This document shows, one piece after another, positions 47,426 through 61,800 of a stretch of 64,000 nucleotides of DNA; the first letter of the stretch is position 1, and every line of letters starts with the position of its first letter. Location: assembly GCA_043228905.1 (NCBI GenBank), contig JBHGNT010000012.1, forward strand, positions 18,352,001 through 18,416,000. The letters are read 5' to 3'. Under the pieces are notes generated by a model. It ran no database searches and was not told where the DNA came from. It saw nothing but the letters and a program-made list of their open reading frames with translations. Both the position numbers and the translations under genes were made by a program. This DNA is from Azolla caroliniana (Eukaryota > Polypodiophyta).

Positions 47426-50400
47426 TGTGGTTTGCTATTGGAGACAGAATGACTTTAAAACTTCAGAGCATATAAATGACAAAATATACAGATATGCGGT
47501 GCTCTATTTAACAGCCATTTGCAAATCTCACGAGAAAGATTAGAAGCATTGATTTGGCTTGGCTGAAGATTGGGAAAACACTACGATAAAGCAATTCCTA
47601 TGGAGCAAGTTGCGATCATATTGATAGGCTATGCCATGAAATGCTTGTGTTAGTGGTTCGGAACATGAATGTGACTAAATATTTTGTTTTCTATCACTAA
47701 ACCAAATATTGACAAGCTCTGGCAGGGAAATGATTGCATTAGTTCGTTGGAAAATGAAGGCAACTAAATATTTTCTCTTATATCACTTATCTTACCCCTA
47801 AACAATTAGAGCTAGTCTTTAATATGGTTTATAAGCCTATTCCCATGGTACTGTTGCAGCCTGGCCTTTCAAACTTGAGAAGTTATAAGGTGAGCTGTGT
47901 GTGAATGCATTCAGGTATATTGTTGAGGTAGCACTCAAATGTTTGAACACTATGCAGGAATGAAGTGCAATAACTCTATTGGGGCACGAATGTAATACGT
48001 TATCCGACTGTTTAGGGAATTGCCATTATCTTGCGTGCGGTGTTAACGCTTGCCCTTCTGTGTTTTCCCCAACATATTAGGTCTTCCAATGCCTTCTGTA
48101 ATTGGTGGTCTGCGTGTTTATGTTTGCTCAAATAGACAGTTGTAATCTTCACTTGTAATCTAATTGAATGAAGACGCGTGGCACAGCTGTACTACTCATG
48201 CTGTTCTTTGTGCTTGTGGCATTGGTGTTAGCTATGACTTCTTGCATAAATAGATTCATTGCTTTTTCCCCATTATTTTATGAAGTGAAAACTCATTTAA
48301 GATCTGCTTTAATGAAATTGTTTGTGATCCCTTGGACTTTTGACAAGGATTTCCTTCTACTTATTGTCTGATAGTTTGCAAAGTTGAATACTATTTTCTT
48401 TTGAGTAGTCTTTAAGATTACATACAGCAAATGATGTTCTTATGAATGATCACATTAAACCCCAATTGTTCAGTTGTGCCATTGGTAAAATGACCACCTT
48501 GGTTTTGAAATGGTTAAAGTGGTAATGTTGGTTAGTGTGGCATACTTGGGTGTTCTATTGGTAGTCCCAACCTCTTGCATTGCTAGGCTTGTCTTATGAA
48601 GGCATGCATCCTTTGTATAATTAGCTATTATTTTCATTGCCATCCCTTCCCCATACAATGACAATAAATTGCGCCCTTGTTCACTAGGATATGTTGTTTT
48701 TCATGTTGAAATACTCATCTACACTAAAGCTTGTTTTGTGCCCTTCTTCGACACCCACTTCTCTCAAAATCAAAACCTTTTGATTTGTACAGCCAGCCTA
48801 TTTTGTGCATCATGTATGGGTATTTGGTATCTAAGAAGAATGTCATTTCCCAGGTTTGCGTCTGATCCTCAATAATGTTGATAGCATGCATTGTCATTTG
48901 TTGATGGAGGATTGTTTAGTATAGCACTATGTGTAGGGTTGCGGGTATGTGCGATTAGTATCCATCTCTTCCCATCTACAGCCGATTTGGTCACCAAGTA
49001 ATAATTATTTCCCACGATTCCTCTGGAATGTGAACTTCTTTTGTAGCATGTAGTGAGTGATTGAATTTATTGACATTGAAAATAAGTTTTAGTGCAGACT
49101 ACTCAATTATTTCTAGTTGGCTAACTACCATTTCACTTGTTATTGTGGATGAATATGTTCAAATATTAGATTCAATTGCACTTCTCTATAATTTTAAAAA
49201 CATATTGTGAATTGCTTAAGGTTATTAGTCATTGTGCCAAATAAAACAAAAGAATAGGAATGCATAAATTTTGCAATGATAGCTCATATACCTCAATATG
49301 ATCCTTTGAAATGTTGAATGATTGTTTTTTAGTATGATTATGAAAACTCCTATGAACACTACCTTTTTTGAGAAATGTTGTCCTTTCTTAATGTTTGGGT
49401 GCCATCCTAAACTGGCTTGTTATTGTATTAAATATCGCATATGTGAGGAGTATTGGGGATGATTCACACATTGTTGATACATTCAACTTCTAATGGTGAA
49501 CATGTACACAAAGTTTTTAAATTTTTCTTTGGCAATATAACTATTGGGCTTTGTGGGAAAGTTTTTCAAGCTTTCCTCGCATTGTTCTAGATAGTCTTAG
49601 CTAAATAACCTAGAGCCTAAGTCTACAAGGTCTGTACAAAGTATACATACTCTAATGTTAATGTCAATACACTTCTAAACCTATTACAAGCACTAAGGAA
49701 TAGACCAAGCAAACTCTAGTACTAATACCAAATACACACAATTGAGATTAACTTTACTTAATTACCTTTCATCATTTAATACGAGGTCAAGGAAAGAGAA
49801 GAGAAAACACAAAAACAATCATGATTAATGGTATTAAGGCATACCTTGACAAATTACAATAGACCCAAAGCTTAAGCTTCTTAGATTAGAGAATCGATTA
49901 TAACGTAATTAGGAATTAGGTATTGGGAAAGGCTTAAGCTCTACCTCAAGTTCCAAAAATGATTGGAATTAGCTAAAAAAACTTATGTAAATGTCTTTTA
50001 TAGCTTTTACAATTCCCTTCGACCTTTTCACACTAAGCTATTTATATATCTATTCTACTGTCATTGCCTTTATTCCTTTGTCTCTTTTCCTAACACGAGA
50101 TGTGTTCCTTCATCTCTGACCAATGTTTAGGTGCACAGAAGTGTTTGACATGCCTAACCATGTTGCTTTTGTGGATGGGGTGATAAATCCTAGTCATAGA
50201 AACTTGTAGATTTCCCTCTTTAGATTTTCTAGCTAAGCTTGGATTCATCTAAATTTTTTAATGTTGTACACTATCATTCATGTGGATATTATCTTGATAT
50301 AAGTTCAACTCTAATCTCTTCGTATCTTCATGTTAGCCTAGCTTATCAATTAGTTTTGAAATGGTATATGTGATTGCTTGGCTATCAAGATGATTGATGG

Positions 50401-51590
50401 TTGTTTGGTAAATTCAATACTGACCTTCTCAAGCTCTAATATTTTTACCCAACTTGATACTTCAAGTTTGCTTTCTAAAGCTTCATGGGCTCCATTGATA
50501 GTTCACCTCTACGGATGCCGTGAGTTTTGATAATGTAAACTAACTTGCATTCACGAGGAATCTCTTGCTCTTCGTACCCCATAAAATAGGTACAAACAAA
50601 CATAACTCTTTAAGATACCCAAATGCTAGCTAAATTAAGATTATCCAAAGACAATCTTACTCCATGCCGTGCTTGGGAGGATGACACCAACACTTAGAGT
50701 GATGCCTTATGCCGAGTTCCCACACCCAAACATGTTATATACTTGAGGCAATGTCTTACTCCATGTCGATTGTGCAATACATGAATTTATGCATGATTGT
50801 GAGGGGGATTACTAAGTGAATGATAGCACCTTGACATGGCATAATCAATTAGATTGTTTTGTATTGATTCACAATGGAACATCAAGATGTGGCTATTCAA
50901 GGAGAGGAGGAATTATATTACAAGTAATTACACTATGGAATCTCTTAATTACTCTCTCTTTGGCCTCCCGGGCCACAGGTCACATCCACATTGAAACCCT
51001 TTGACCTCTCGCTTCTTGAGAGACTTCAATGGAAATGAAACTAGGCCTACTATAAAGCCATTTCCTTTCTAAAATATGTTTTTTACTATAACTCTTTAGT
51101 TTAAGTCTTATTTTATTTTATTTTTACTTTCAATGAATGGGTAAATACCCCATTTTTGTTGTAAATTGATTGTCTCATGGGCCAATTTTGGTCTTAGAAG
51201 ATGTTGATATGTCTTTCTTTCTTTCTCTCCCGACTCTCTTACAAATGCGTCCATTGTGGGACTTGTATATTTTGATACACATAAACCATTCGAAATTTGT
51301 AATTAAATGGCATTGCGAGGTTACGTTTAATGAATCTAGAAGCTAAAAAGAAGAATCGTTAATCACCATCCACTCAACAATGATTAGCTGGAATGCCAAT
51401 AATCGCAATCGAGCACTAATCACACCCCTAATCGCAAGTTGCAACGGGTTAATCAGAGACCATTGGTGTTATGTTTCATGCCTTTGGCCACGGAAAGTGT
51501 AATAATTATGATCTTCAAAAGTAATATTCATCCGTATTTATTATTCCTGTTCAATCGTATAAATACCAATCTACGGCTGCTTGCTACTAT
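47426..51590. other. WEX 3' flank and spacer without supported genes
   Basis: 3' UTR sequence, then AT-rich DNA with only short frames. No family motif is visible on either strand. A dispersed repeat copy at 51115-51225 is listed separately. Confidence 0.55.
51115..51225 (-). repeat. Dispersed repeat, copy 2
   Basis: The reverse complement matches 22172-22275 over about 100 bp (ATTGGCCCATGAGACAAT, GGGTATTTACCCA). It lies some 400 bp upstream of the SET gene start. Confidence 0.7.
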
Positions 51591-51593
51591 CTA

Positions 51594-51632
51594 TACTGTA
51601 TACTGTATACGGTATACGGTATACGGTACGGT
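51594..51632. repeat. GTATAC palindromic microrepeat before the SET gene start
   Basis: Five near-consecutive ACTGTATAC/GGTATACG units end five bases before the ATG at 51637. The unit is self-complementary, so the tract can fold back on itself. It would lie in the 5' UTR. Confidence 0.8.
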
Positions 51633-51636
51633 AGCC

Positions 51637-54600
51637 ATGGAAGCTCGCCTTCTCCTCCTCCTCCTCCTCAGTCCCTTCTCCGTCTTCCTCCTTTTCTTCC
51701 TCCTTCGAGAAACCTCTCCTGTACACTCTGCAGCATCCGGAACTTGCGTTTTGCCTGTAAGTTCTCCTCTTCTCCCGAAACACTTAGGTTCCTCCTTCAT
51801 TCATTCATGCCTTTCCTCTCTCTCGCTCTCCGTCAAATCCCTTGTTAGATCCGTGGAAATGGAAATGAGTTCTCGGTAAATGCAGTTTGTGCTTTCTTTA
51901 ATCTCGTTTCATTTCGTTTCAGTGTTAACAAGGGAAGTATGTATGCTGCGTTGCGTTCGGTTTTGTTTGGTCTCATTGCATATGGTATTTCCATAAAAGA
52001 AAACCTAGATGCCACATTTTTGCTGTTCATTTCTTCTCTAGAATCACAAAAAATCGGGATTTTCCGCAGCCTAAGGGTAGCAGGTCTTCATCTTAGCCGT
52101 TATTTTATTAATAGAAAAAAATATCCGTATCAAACTCGTTCATACCTCACCTTTCATTTCTGGTTCATAATTCTCTCAACCTTTGAATAGAATTATAGAT
52201 CCATGGATATAGAAGGTTTTGTTGAACATTATTTTTTCTTTGTTTAGTTTCATTATAATTTATAATGTGGAAGTGTTCTTCAGATCGCTTTGAAAGACAC
52301 CACACTCTCTGAGTATGAATAGAAATTCTAAATCTGTAGGAATTTTTTATTTCTATAGTAGAATAACAAAAATGTGAATTGTTTATAGCAAGAAACTTAG
52401 CGTTCACTTCACATTTCACTCTCTCAATCCATCAATAGATCAGTGAAATTGGAATCAATAGAACTTGGCCTTTCCTTGCTTCAGTTTGTTCCATTGTATT
52501 GTGACAATGGAAATGCACATCAGATCACCATGAAAGAGAGAGCTAAGTGTTACTATGTCTGAATATGAAGGGGCACCTTTTTGTTTGCTTTCTTCTTCAG
52601 TATCGCACACTTTTGAATTGCTCAAGGCTAGATGTGAATATTAAGTTTTCATCTAAGGATTTTTGCTGTTTTGAATTTTTTATAGAAGGATCCTGGTCTT
52701 GCGCTTTTCCATTGTCTTTTAATCTCAGATAGGAGAAGACCTTTTTTCTGTAACTGCAAGATATATGCTCCTCTCAATGATGTATAAATTATGGTCTAAG
52801 AGGTCAAGGTTAGTTAGAATTTTTTGAAGAAAGATAAGCACAATGTCCACTTGCTAGCCAGTAATGTCTAGAATAGCTCAGAAACAGGAGCGTTTCTTAT
52901 AAAAAGGAGGACAAATATGCATCATAAATAAAGCAGAGAGATCTTCCTTGTTCAGCTATTACAAAGAACATAGATCTTCCTTGTCATCTGTCGCTACCAA
53001 CAAAGTATTAAGCATTCATGAAATTTGCATACCACATAAACTGCTAGACCATATGTACTTTCCCACACTTAAGCATACAGTAAATATGGTTCTTGCACAT
53101 TGGAAATCGCTTGTCATGGCAAGCTTTTACAGCATATTCGTTTGAATGTGTAGGCCTTTTCACACCATGATAAAGAAGCATTGTCTTGGATAGAAGAAAG
53201 ATACAAATATCAGTACTCGTCATCAAGAAAAGAAGCTATACCTATACAGTGGCCAAAGACTGGAAGAATCAGACATGTTGTGATGATCAATGCGACCAGT
53301 GCAGTGGAAGATGAATTGGACCAGGTGCTAATAGTGTTACTGTTTTTCTTTTCTTTGATAGGGTGAATGTATAGAATGCTTCAACCTATATGACCTATGG
53401 ACTTCGGAACTAATTTTGAACTGTCACGTGAAAGTATGTGTATATATATCATATATATTTGGAATTCACACAATAAATACATGCATTTTTTCCATTGTAA
53501 GAGAGAGACATTTGGTAAAGTTTGTGCAATTTATGGCAACCCATTCAGCAATAGGGAGGAATTGTAATCGACATAAAACAGATGATATTGAGTAGAGAAA
53601 ACATTACATTTTTTTTGCTTAGAAATAAAGTATAACTTAATGATGTCACCAATATTGGAACACATTTTCAGGTCTAAGCAGGTGGAATAAGGTATTGCCA
53701 TTGAGTGCCGTTAAAATTGATAAAGGTTTAAAATAAACCCTATGAAGAGCAAATGACAGTGACTCTAGTTCTAGTGTATATTGATTCATTGACAACCATA
53801 TGCATTTTGTAATTTATTGCTGGTAGGATTTTATGGTAAAATTTTTCTATGAATTTCTTCAAAATCCACTTTATGGGTAATAATTATTTTAGAGCACATT
53901 CTAGGTTTTTATGTTGTTCCAATGGAAAATCAATTTACTCCATTTTGTGCCAAAATATTAGAGGAGAGGTTACACAACAATAGGCACCTCTAAATTCTTT
54001 CGTAATGCTGAACTTGTAAATTAGTGATTGTCTGAAAGTGAATATTATGTGCTTACGTGCTGAAATTTTCATGCAGCTCCTAATTTGGCTGCATAAAGGA
54101 CAGGAACATAATTCTGCTCGTAGGAAGTTCTTTTATATGAAAACACAGCAAAAAATAAAACATGAAAGTGAATCAAATGTGAGGGGATACAAATTGAATG
54201 CTATTGCTATGCTGGATTTGGAAGCACATGACACCCTTTTGGAAATTCCTGTGAGTTCAATTTTAAATCCTGTATTGTGTATGATTTTATTTGCTATTTT
54301 GAACTATGTCTGAGGAAACAGGAGGGTTTGATCTGTATGAATGATACACAAATGTTGATTGTACATCCAACACTCTTCATTTCAAACAAAAATTCTTTCA
54401 GTTTCTGGATGATCAAGCATAGTATATTTAACGATCTACAACAACGCCTTATGCATTTGAATCATAGAAAACATAATTTTCTCACAGTTTTAGTTCTTCA
54501 ATGGAATGGTTTTTACTTGTGTTTTTTGGATAAGTGAATGAAAATTGCTGCTGGTAAGTATAAAAGAATGCAATGTTTCAGGCATGCTATATAACCTGTG

Positions 54601-57600
54601 TATAGCATGTAGTTTATGCTATGTGTGTGATTTCTACAGATGAAATTAGGCACCAGGCTTGGTTGTGAATGTTTTTTCTGCTTTGTACAAGCTTTTACTT
54701 CTTTAGATAAAGTTTATGAGAGAAATATAGCACTATGGACATGTGAGGAACTCAATATGTTAATTCTTGGTGGGGAATTTCGAAGATACACAATCAACTT
54801 AACAAATTAAAATTAAGTTTCATGTACTAGTTCTTTGTTGATAACAATGTAGCATTGAATATTGTTGTATGTTTGGCTGGACTAGCCGCAACACAGGTGT
54901 CTATCCGACACTTCTCCAAAGGGGTGGTAGGAATAGGATGTTAATGCACGTGTATGATAATTACAATTAAGCACAGACGAAGACAAGATCAATAAGCATA
55001 AGCAAAACTATATTAATTCTTCGTCCCTTCATTACAAAACATCGGATCCTTTTATAGGCATCCGGCCAGATTACAATCGGTGCTCTTAGGCAACCGTTAA
55101 CCGAAACCGAATCGATTCGGATCCGGATCGGTTACAACTACCGGATCCGTCCCTCCTAATAATTCTATTTATCTATTTATCCGCTTCGACTCCGATCCAT
55201 CTTTGCTTTCCCATTTGCCTTCTTCTGACCGGCCAACACATGGCACGCCCGTGGGAAAGTGCGTTGCACTTCGAACCCACAGCCGGCTTCAGTCTTCCTC
55301 CAAAATATCCAGCAAACTCCGCTCAGAGGTTTCAAGTGTTGCCTTGCCTGTGCCGTCTCCGACTTCCGATTCGATTGGCTGCCTTTCCGCATCTTGCTGC
55401 TCCGACTCTGCTTGTACCGGTGGTACCGGTGTTTCTTCTGTATCCTGTCCGGGTCTGTCCTGCTCTACCTCCGTTCCGTTCCCGGTATCGCTCTCTCCGG
55501 TTTCCACTGGTTGTGTCCTTTCCTCCCCGGATTCGGTACTTCCCTGTCTCCACTCTTCATCATCCCCGGCATCAACCTGTTCTTGCTCCGGAAGTTCTTC
55601 CTCGGGTATTTCTTGTCGGGGTGCGTTGTCGGTTGGGTCCTCTTCAGCCGGTCGCTCGCCCTCACTGATGGAGATCGGCGTTGTGTGTCCCTCGGCTTCC
55701 TGTCGCAGTCGGTCCTTCTCGTACCCTTCCAATTCTAGTTGGGTTTCGAGCTGCCCGTCATCCAACCTCTCTACTAACCCTCGGATTTCCTTGAGATGCT
55801 CTTCTGCTAGAGCATAGAAATCCTCTGACAGTTCTTCCCGGATGTTGACGATACTTTCTTCGTCCATTTTATAGAACCCATCTCCGGTTTTCTTCCGATT
55901 TTCTGCATCAGCTCGGAGTGTCTGCAGTTCAGCTGCCTGTTGTGCCCATTCTCTCCAAAGCTTCTCTGTGCTTTCATTTATGCTGGCCTGAGCTCGGGTA
56001 CTCCAGCTTGACATGATGAGCTTGATCCGGCCAACCCCTGCTTTAGCCTGTGCCGAGGCTGCTTGTTTTTCCTTCCTTATCCGCTTGATGATGTCGGCCA
56101 TTAACTGAGCTTGAGCTTCATAGTCGACTTTTTGCTTGTCACAGGTACTTCGCCATTTGCTAATTTCGAAAGTCGACTTCACTTTTTCCTCGTTCCTGCT
56201 CTTTGTCAGCTCCCATACTTCCTGCCGAAGTACTTCCATCTCCTTTCTTTGTTCCGACATCAAGGTTTTTTCCGCCGATACTTCCTCCCTTGCTTTGGAC
56301 AATTCCAAGCGGTTTTCCTTGAGCTGCTCTTTCAGCTTCTCTATCTGTCGGTCGTACGTTGCTGCCTGATTCTTGCTGTCCGACGTGGCCTGTTTATAAT
56401 CCTTACATAGTCGGTCGAATTCTTCCGTCTTCTGTTTTAGGCGTCGGTTCGCCTGAGCTCTCAACCGATCATCCCGGTCCTTTTGTTGTCGGAGTTCCTC
56501 TCGCAACCGCTCGATTTCCTGCTCCATTCGTCGGCGCAGCCTATCTTTTTCCTTTTGCAGCTTCCCGTTTTCTTCTTGTAGTCGGTCATTGGTGGCTTTG
56601 CTTCGGCGAAGGCCTTCCTCCATTCGCCGTCTGTCGTCTTCTACCAACTTCCGCTGCTCCCTTTCGTTATCTCTCAATGCCTCCTGAGCCTGTAATTCTT
56701 CTTTCAAAGTTGCTATTAACTTCTCGGTCTCAGGGCCGGTTTGCAAGGCCTTCTCCGTTGCTGGTTCCGCTTGCTTTTCTGATGTCCCGACCGGCTCGGT
56801 GCCATCTTGTGCTTGTCGGTTTCCTTCTTTTGCCTGGGCTAGCTCTTCTTGCAGCTCATGTAATTGTGCCCGGAGCATGACCATTTCCCTAGTCGTCGTC
56901 CTGGTCACTTGTTCCCTTTGCTCCTCCTCTTTCTCCATCTGATCTGCCACTCCCGACAACTGCCCTGACAACCACCTTAGCCATTGTGCCTTTGTTCTTC
57001 CTTCGTCGGTGTGAGCAAGCGTACCTAGCTCCGGCTGTTTTTCCGGCTGTTTCTCCGGCCTCTTTCTTGCTCCGGTGCTTGTTCCTTTCTCTGTTCTTCG
57101 AGCTCCGCCGCCGTCGGTTCCGGTACTGCCGTCTTTGGTGCAGACGGACCTTCATCCTGTGTCGCTTCTGTTCCGGTTACTGGAGGCGGTTCTTTCGCCC
57201 GTTGCTGAGTTCCGTCCGCTGTTGGGGTCGGTCTTGTCGCCCGTTTCTCCTTTCCTCGCCTGGGTGGTAGTATTAACATCGGTTCGGATGAGTCTTCCTC
57301 TGTTTCAGCGTCCTCCGTCGGTGCGACTATCGGTTCCTTTACTGGTACCGGTTCCGATTCGAGCGTTACTGGTTCGGTGTCGGTTTGCCTCTTGCTGGTC
57401 TTCTTCGCCAGCTTCTCCTTGCCTTTTTCCGCCTTTTTCTTCTTCGTGGCCGGTTGCTGTTGCTGTTTCTGTGGCTGCCGTGATGGGCCTTCCTCCCGTT
57501 GCCGTCGGGATGATCCTTCCTCCCGTTGCTGTCGGGACGAGTCTTCTTCCCGCGGCTGTCGGGAGGAGCCTTCCTCCCGTGGCGCTTCTTCTTCCTGTGT

Positions 57601-58849
57601 CCATCCCGGAGTGTGTTTCTCTAGGATTCGTCGGCGCTTCATGGTTTGCTTCGGCGTAGTCTCCTGCCGACTTCTTTTCTTGTGCTTGATGGGGGACACC
57701 GGTGGGACCAACACCGTTAACCATTGTGATATCCCGGCCCATGGCTTCTTCCCTTCCACCAAGTGCTTGATCGCCTCTTTCAGTCCTTCGGTAATGAAGT
57801 GGAGCCAGTCCACCTGCAGGCCTTCGAATGTCGCGATGACGATCGCTGCTCGGTATTTGGCTATGGCTGGCGGACGAGGGTTCACGAACCCATACTCCAT
57901 CAGGGCGCGGGCCACCTCTCCGAACAGCAGGTTCTCTCCGCCCTGTGTGCGATACGCCTTGCTGCTAAGGGAATATTCGCCGAAATACTCGAAGAATATT
58001 TGGCTTGAGGGTAGCTCTATTGTCTGAAGTCCTCCCTCCGCAATCCCTGTGAGCGCTTGTACCGCTCCTTCGGTGACTTCTGCCAGGTCCACTGCTGTTG
58101 CCGCCTGCTCTGGTTCCTTGTGTGGCGGAGCGTCGGCGACCCGCAGCAGCCCTCCTAATCCGTTCTCCATCAGCCATTGTCGCGCTCCTTTCGACAGTGC
58201 CATCGCTTCTTCTTCCTCTGCTGCTGCCTGTGGTCTGAGGTCGGGGTGTGGGTGTTCTGCGCGTCGGATCTCGCTGTCTTGAGCCTGCGTTTGCTTGTAG
58301 GAAAATTCGTAAAAAGTGAATCCTTCTCCGGTTCTTCCTTTATATAGTGGCGTTTCCCTCGAGCCGCCTTTTCCCGTTTTCCGCGCGTGCGTATCTCCCG
58401 CCATAATTAGCATGTCACTCTTTAATTTTGGCGCCTGCACGTCCTCTGCCTCGAATAGCATGTCCTATTTTTGACGCCTGCGCATGCTCTGCCATGATTA
58501 GCATGTCTGTCCTTGGCTGCCGCGTGTCATGATTGCGCTTCTTTGCTGCGTGTGACGAATCTCCTACGTGTCTGTCATTATGGCTCCTTGATTGCCGCGC
58601 GTGTCAAATCGTGTACATCGGCCCCCCACGTTCTGTGCTTTAAATAGCCCGTGCACCCGCGTGGCCTCTTAAATGATGACGGTTGTAACTACCTCCTTCA
58701 TCATTACCTTGATTTTCTTGATCCTTTCTTAATTATGATTTGCTTTGATTATTACTTGATTTGGTTCCTTTTTTTGATCTTTTCTTGTCTTGAATTTTCT
58801 CACCTTAACACCACGTCATTTTGATTTTCTCACCTTAACACCACGTCTT

Positions 58850-58883
<34 letters not shown>

Positions 58884-61800
58884 CCTGTGCCGCATCACTG
58901 TTCGGTTTCCCCCGATGTGTTCGGGTCGGTGCGCACTGTTGTCGGTTCCTCGTTGTTCCGCCTCGGTGTCGGCTCCTCGGTCCTCCTGATCTGTGTCGGT
59001 TCCTTGTCCTTCAGGTCGTCCGGGTCTTGCTTGAAGGGGTTGGCTGGCATGTGCCCCTTATACGGTTTTAGGCGAAACCCATTTGCCCATTTGCCCACAA
59101 CTTCTCCTGCCAACGTCCCGAGCTGGTAAGACCCATTGTACTCCTTTGTGATCCAGAATGGTCCGGTCCATCGAAATCGCAATTTCCCCGGCATGTTCCC
59201 CATCCGTGTCTGGAACAGCAATACTGGTTTCCCGACCTCGAATTCCTTTTCGTTACCCCGCCGGTGTCGGTCTACGAAGGCTTTCCTCCTCCTTTGCTCT
59301 AGTTCTAGCTGTAGCAGGCTGGCTATTCGATTTTCTTCCAGTTCCAACAGCATCTCCAGCCGGATTCGTTCGGATTCCTTCTCGCTTAACCGCTCCTTAA
59401 CCTGTATTCTTAAGCTAGGAATTTGGAATTCTACTGGCATGACTGCTTCCAAGCCGAATGCCAGTCGGAACGGGGTCGTCCGGATGCTGGTCTTGTACGC
59501 CGTTCGGTACGCCCACAGCACGCTCTGCAACTTCGTGTCCCAGTCGGTCCGGTTCTCATTGACGATTTTTCTAAGGATGTTATGTAGCGTTTTGTTCGTT
59601 GATTCCGCTAATCCGTTGGCTTGAGGGTAGTAGGGAGTGCTCCGTTTGTGTACTACCGCATAGAATGATGTCAAACTTTCCACCACCTGCTCGAGGAAAT
59701 GTCCTCCCTGGTCACTGATCAGCTCAATCGGGCATCCGTACCGACACCATATGCATTCGTATAAAAATTTGGCCGTGGACGCCGCCGTGTTGTCCCGTAG
59801 TGCCTTTGCTTCTACCCATTTCGTGCAGTAGTCGGTAGCCACTATTATATACCGATTTCCGGTCCGCATTGCCGGTGGCTTGAAGGGACCGACAAAGTCC
59901 AATCCCCACTTTTGGAATGGTTCTAATGGCAGGACCGGGTGATGTGGCATCCGGGCCTGCTCCGTGGGTTGGCCCAATCGTTGACACAGGTCGCATTCCC
60001 TGCTATACTTAACGGCATCTCTCATGGTAGTCGGCCACCATAGTCCGCTCTGCCATATTTTCCGGGCTGTTGCTTCGCCGGCATAATGCCCGCCTGCAAT
60101 TCCACAGTGGGCTTCCCTCAGGATCAGATCCTTTTCATCGCTCCGCACTGCTCGCCTCCATACGCCATCTGCCCCCTTGTGATAGAGGGTGTCTCCCACC
60201 AAGCAGAAATGTCTGCTCCTTACCGCCATCCTTCGTGACACTGTACACCATTCCCAATGCCTCTCATTCCGTTGTCGAGTAGTTCCGCTCGGCTTTCGAG
60301 AGTTTCCTGCTTGCGTAGTACACCGGCAGAGCTAGCCCAAGCAAAAGAAGGAAACCGACAAGCACAAGATGGCACCGAGCCGGTCGGGACATCAGAAAAG
60401 CAAGCGGAACCAGCAACGGAGAAGGCCTTGCAAACCAGCCCTGAGACCGAGAAGTTAATAGCAACTCTGAAAGAAGAATTACAGGCTCAGGAGGCATTGA
60501 GAGATAACGAAAGGGAGCAGCGGAAGTTGGTAGAAGACGACAGACGGCGAATGGAGGAAGGCCTTCGCCGAAGCAAAGCCACCAATGACCGACTACAAGA
60601 AGAAAACGGGAAGCTGCAAAAGGAAAAAGATAGGCTGCGCCGACGAATGGAGCAGGAAATCGAGCGGTTGCGAGAGGAACTCCGACAACAAAAGGACCGG
60701 GATGATCGGTTGAGAGCTCAGGCGAACCAACGCCTAAAACAGAAGACGGAAGAATTCGACCGACTATGTAAGGATTATAAACAGGCCACGTCGGACAGCA
60801 AGAATCAGGCAGCAACGTACGACCGACAGATAGAGAAGCTGAAAGAGCAGCTCAAGGAAAACCGCTTGGAATTGTCCAAAGCAAGGGAGGAAGTATCGGC
60901 GGAAAAAACCTTGATGTCGGAACAAAGAAAGGAGATGGAAGTACTTCGGCAGGAAGTATGGGAGCTGACAAAGAGCAGGAACGAGGAAAAAGTGAAGTCG
61001 ACTTTCGAAATTAGCAAATGGCGAAGTACCTGTGACAAGCAAAAAGTCGACTATGAAGCTCAAGCTCAGTTAATGGCCGACATCATCAAGCGGATAAGGA
61101 AGGAAAAACAAGCAGCCTCGGCACAGGCTAAAGCAGGGGTTGGCCGGATCAAGCTCATCATGTCAAGCTGGAGTACCCGAGCTCAGGCCAGCATAAATGA
61201 AAGCACAGAGAAGCTTTGGAGAGAATGGGCACAACAGGCAGCTGAACTGCAGACACTCCGAGCTGATGCAGAAAATCGGAAGAAAACCGGAGATGGGTTC
61301 TATAAAATGGACGAAGAAAGTATCGTCAACATCCGGGAAGAACTGTCAGAGGATTTCTATGCTCTAGCAGAAGAGCATCTCAAGGAAATCCGAGGGTTAG
61401 TAGAGAGGTTGGATGACGGGCAGCTCGAAACCCAACTAGAATTGGAAGGGTACGAGAAGGACCGACTGCGACAGGAAGCCGAGGGACACACAACGCCGAT
61501 CTCCATCAGTGAGGGCGAGCGACCGGCTGAAGAGGACCCAACCGACAACGCACCCCGACAAGAAATACCCGAGGAAGAACTTCCGGAGCAAGAACAGGTT
61601 GATGCCGGGGAGGATGAAGAGTGGAGACAGGGAAGTACCGAATCCGGGGAGGAAAGGACACAACCAGTGGAAACCGGAGAGAGCGATACCGGGAACGGAA
61701 CGGAGGTAGAGCAGGACAGACCCGGACAGGATACAGAAGAAACACCGGTACCACCGGTACAAGCAGAGTCGGAGCAGCAAGATGCGGAAAGGCAGCCAAT

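Noticed and set aside
54893-54897. ACAGG as target-site duplication of the Gypsy element
   Set aside because: The right end is truncated inside the LTR, so no matching copy is expected or found. The left boundary itself is provisional.
57075-58027. Long plus-strand frames opposite the accessory Gypsy ORF, and their counterparts at 55203-55817 and 61357-62067
   Set aside because: Ser/Pro/Cys-rich mirror frames caused by the GC-rich codon pattern of the real minus-strand (or right-arm plus-strand) ORFs.
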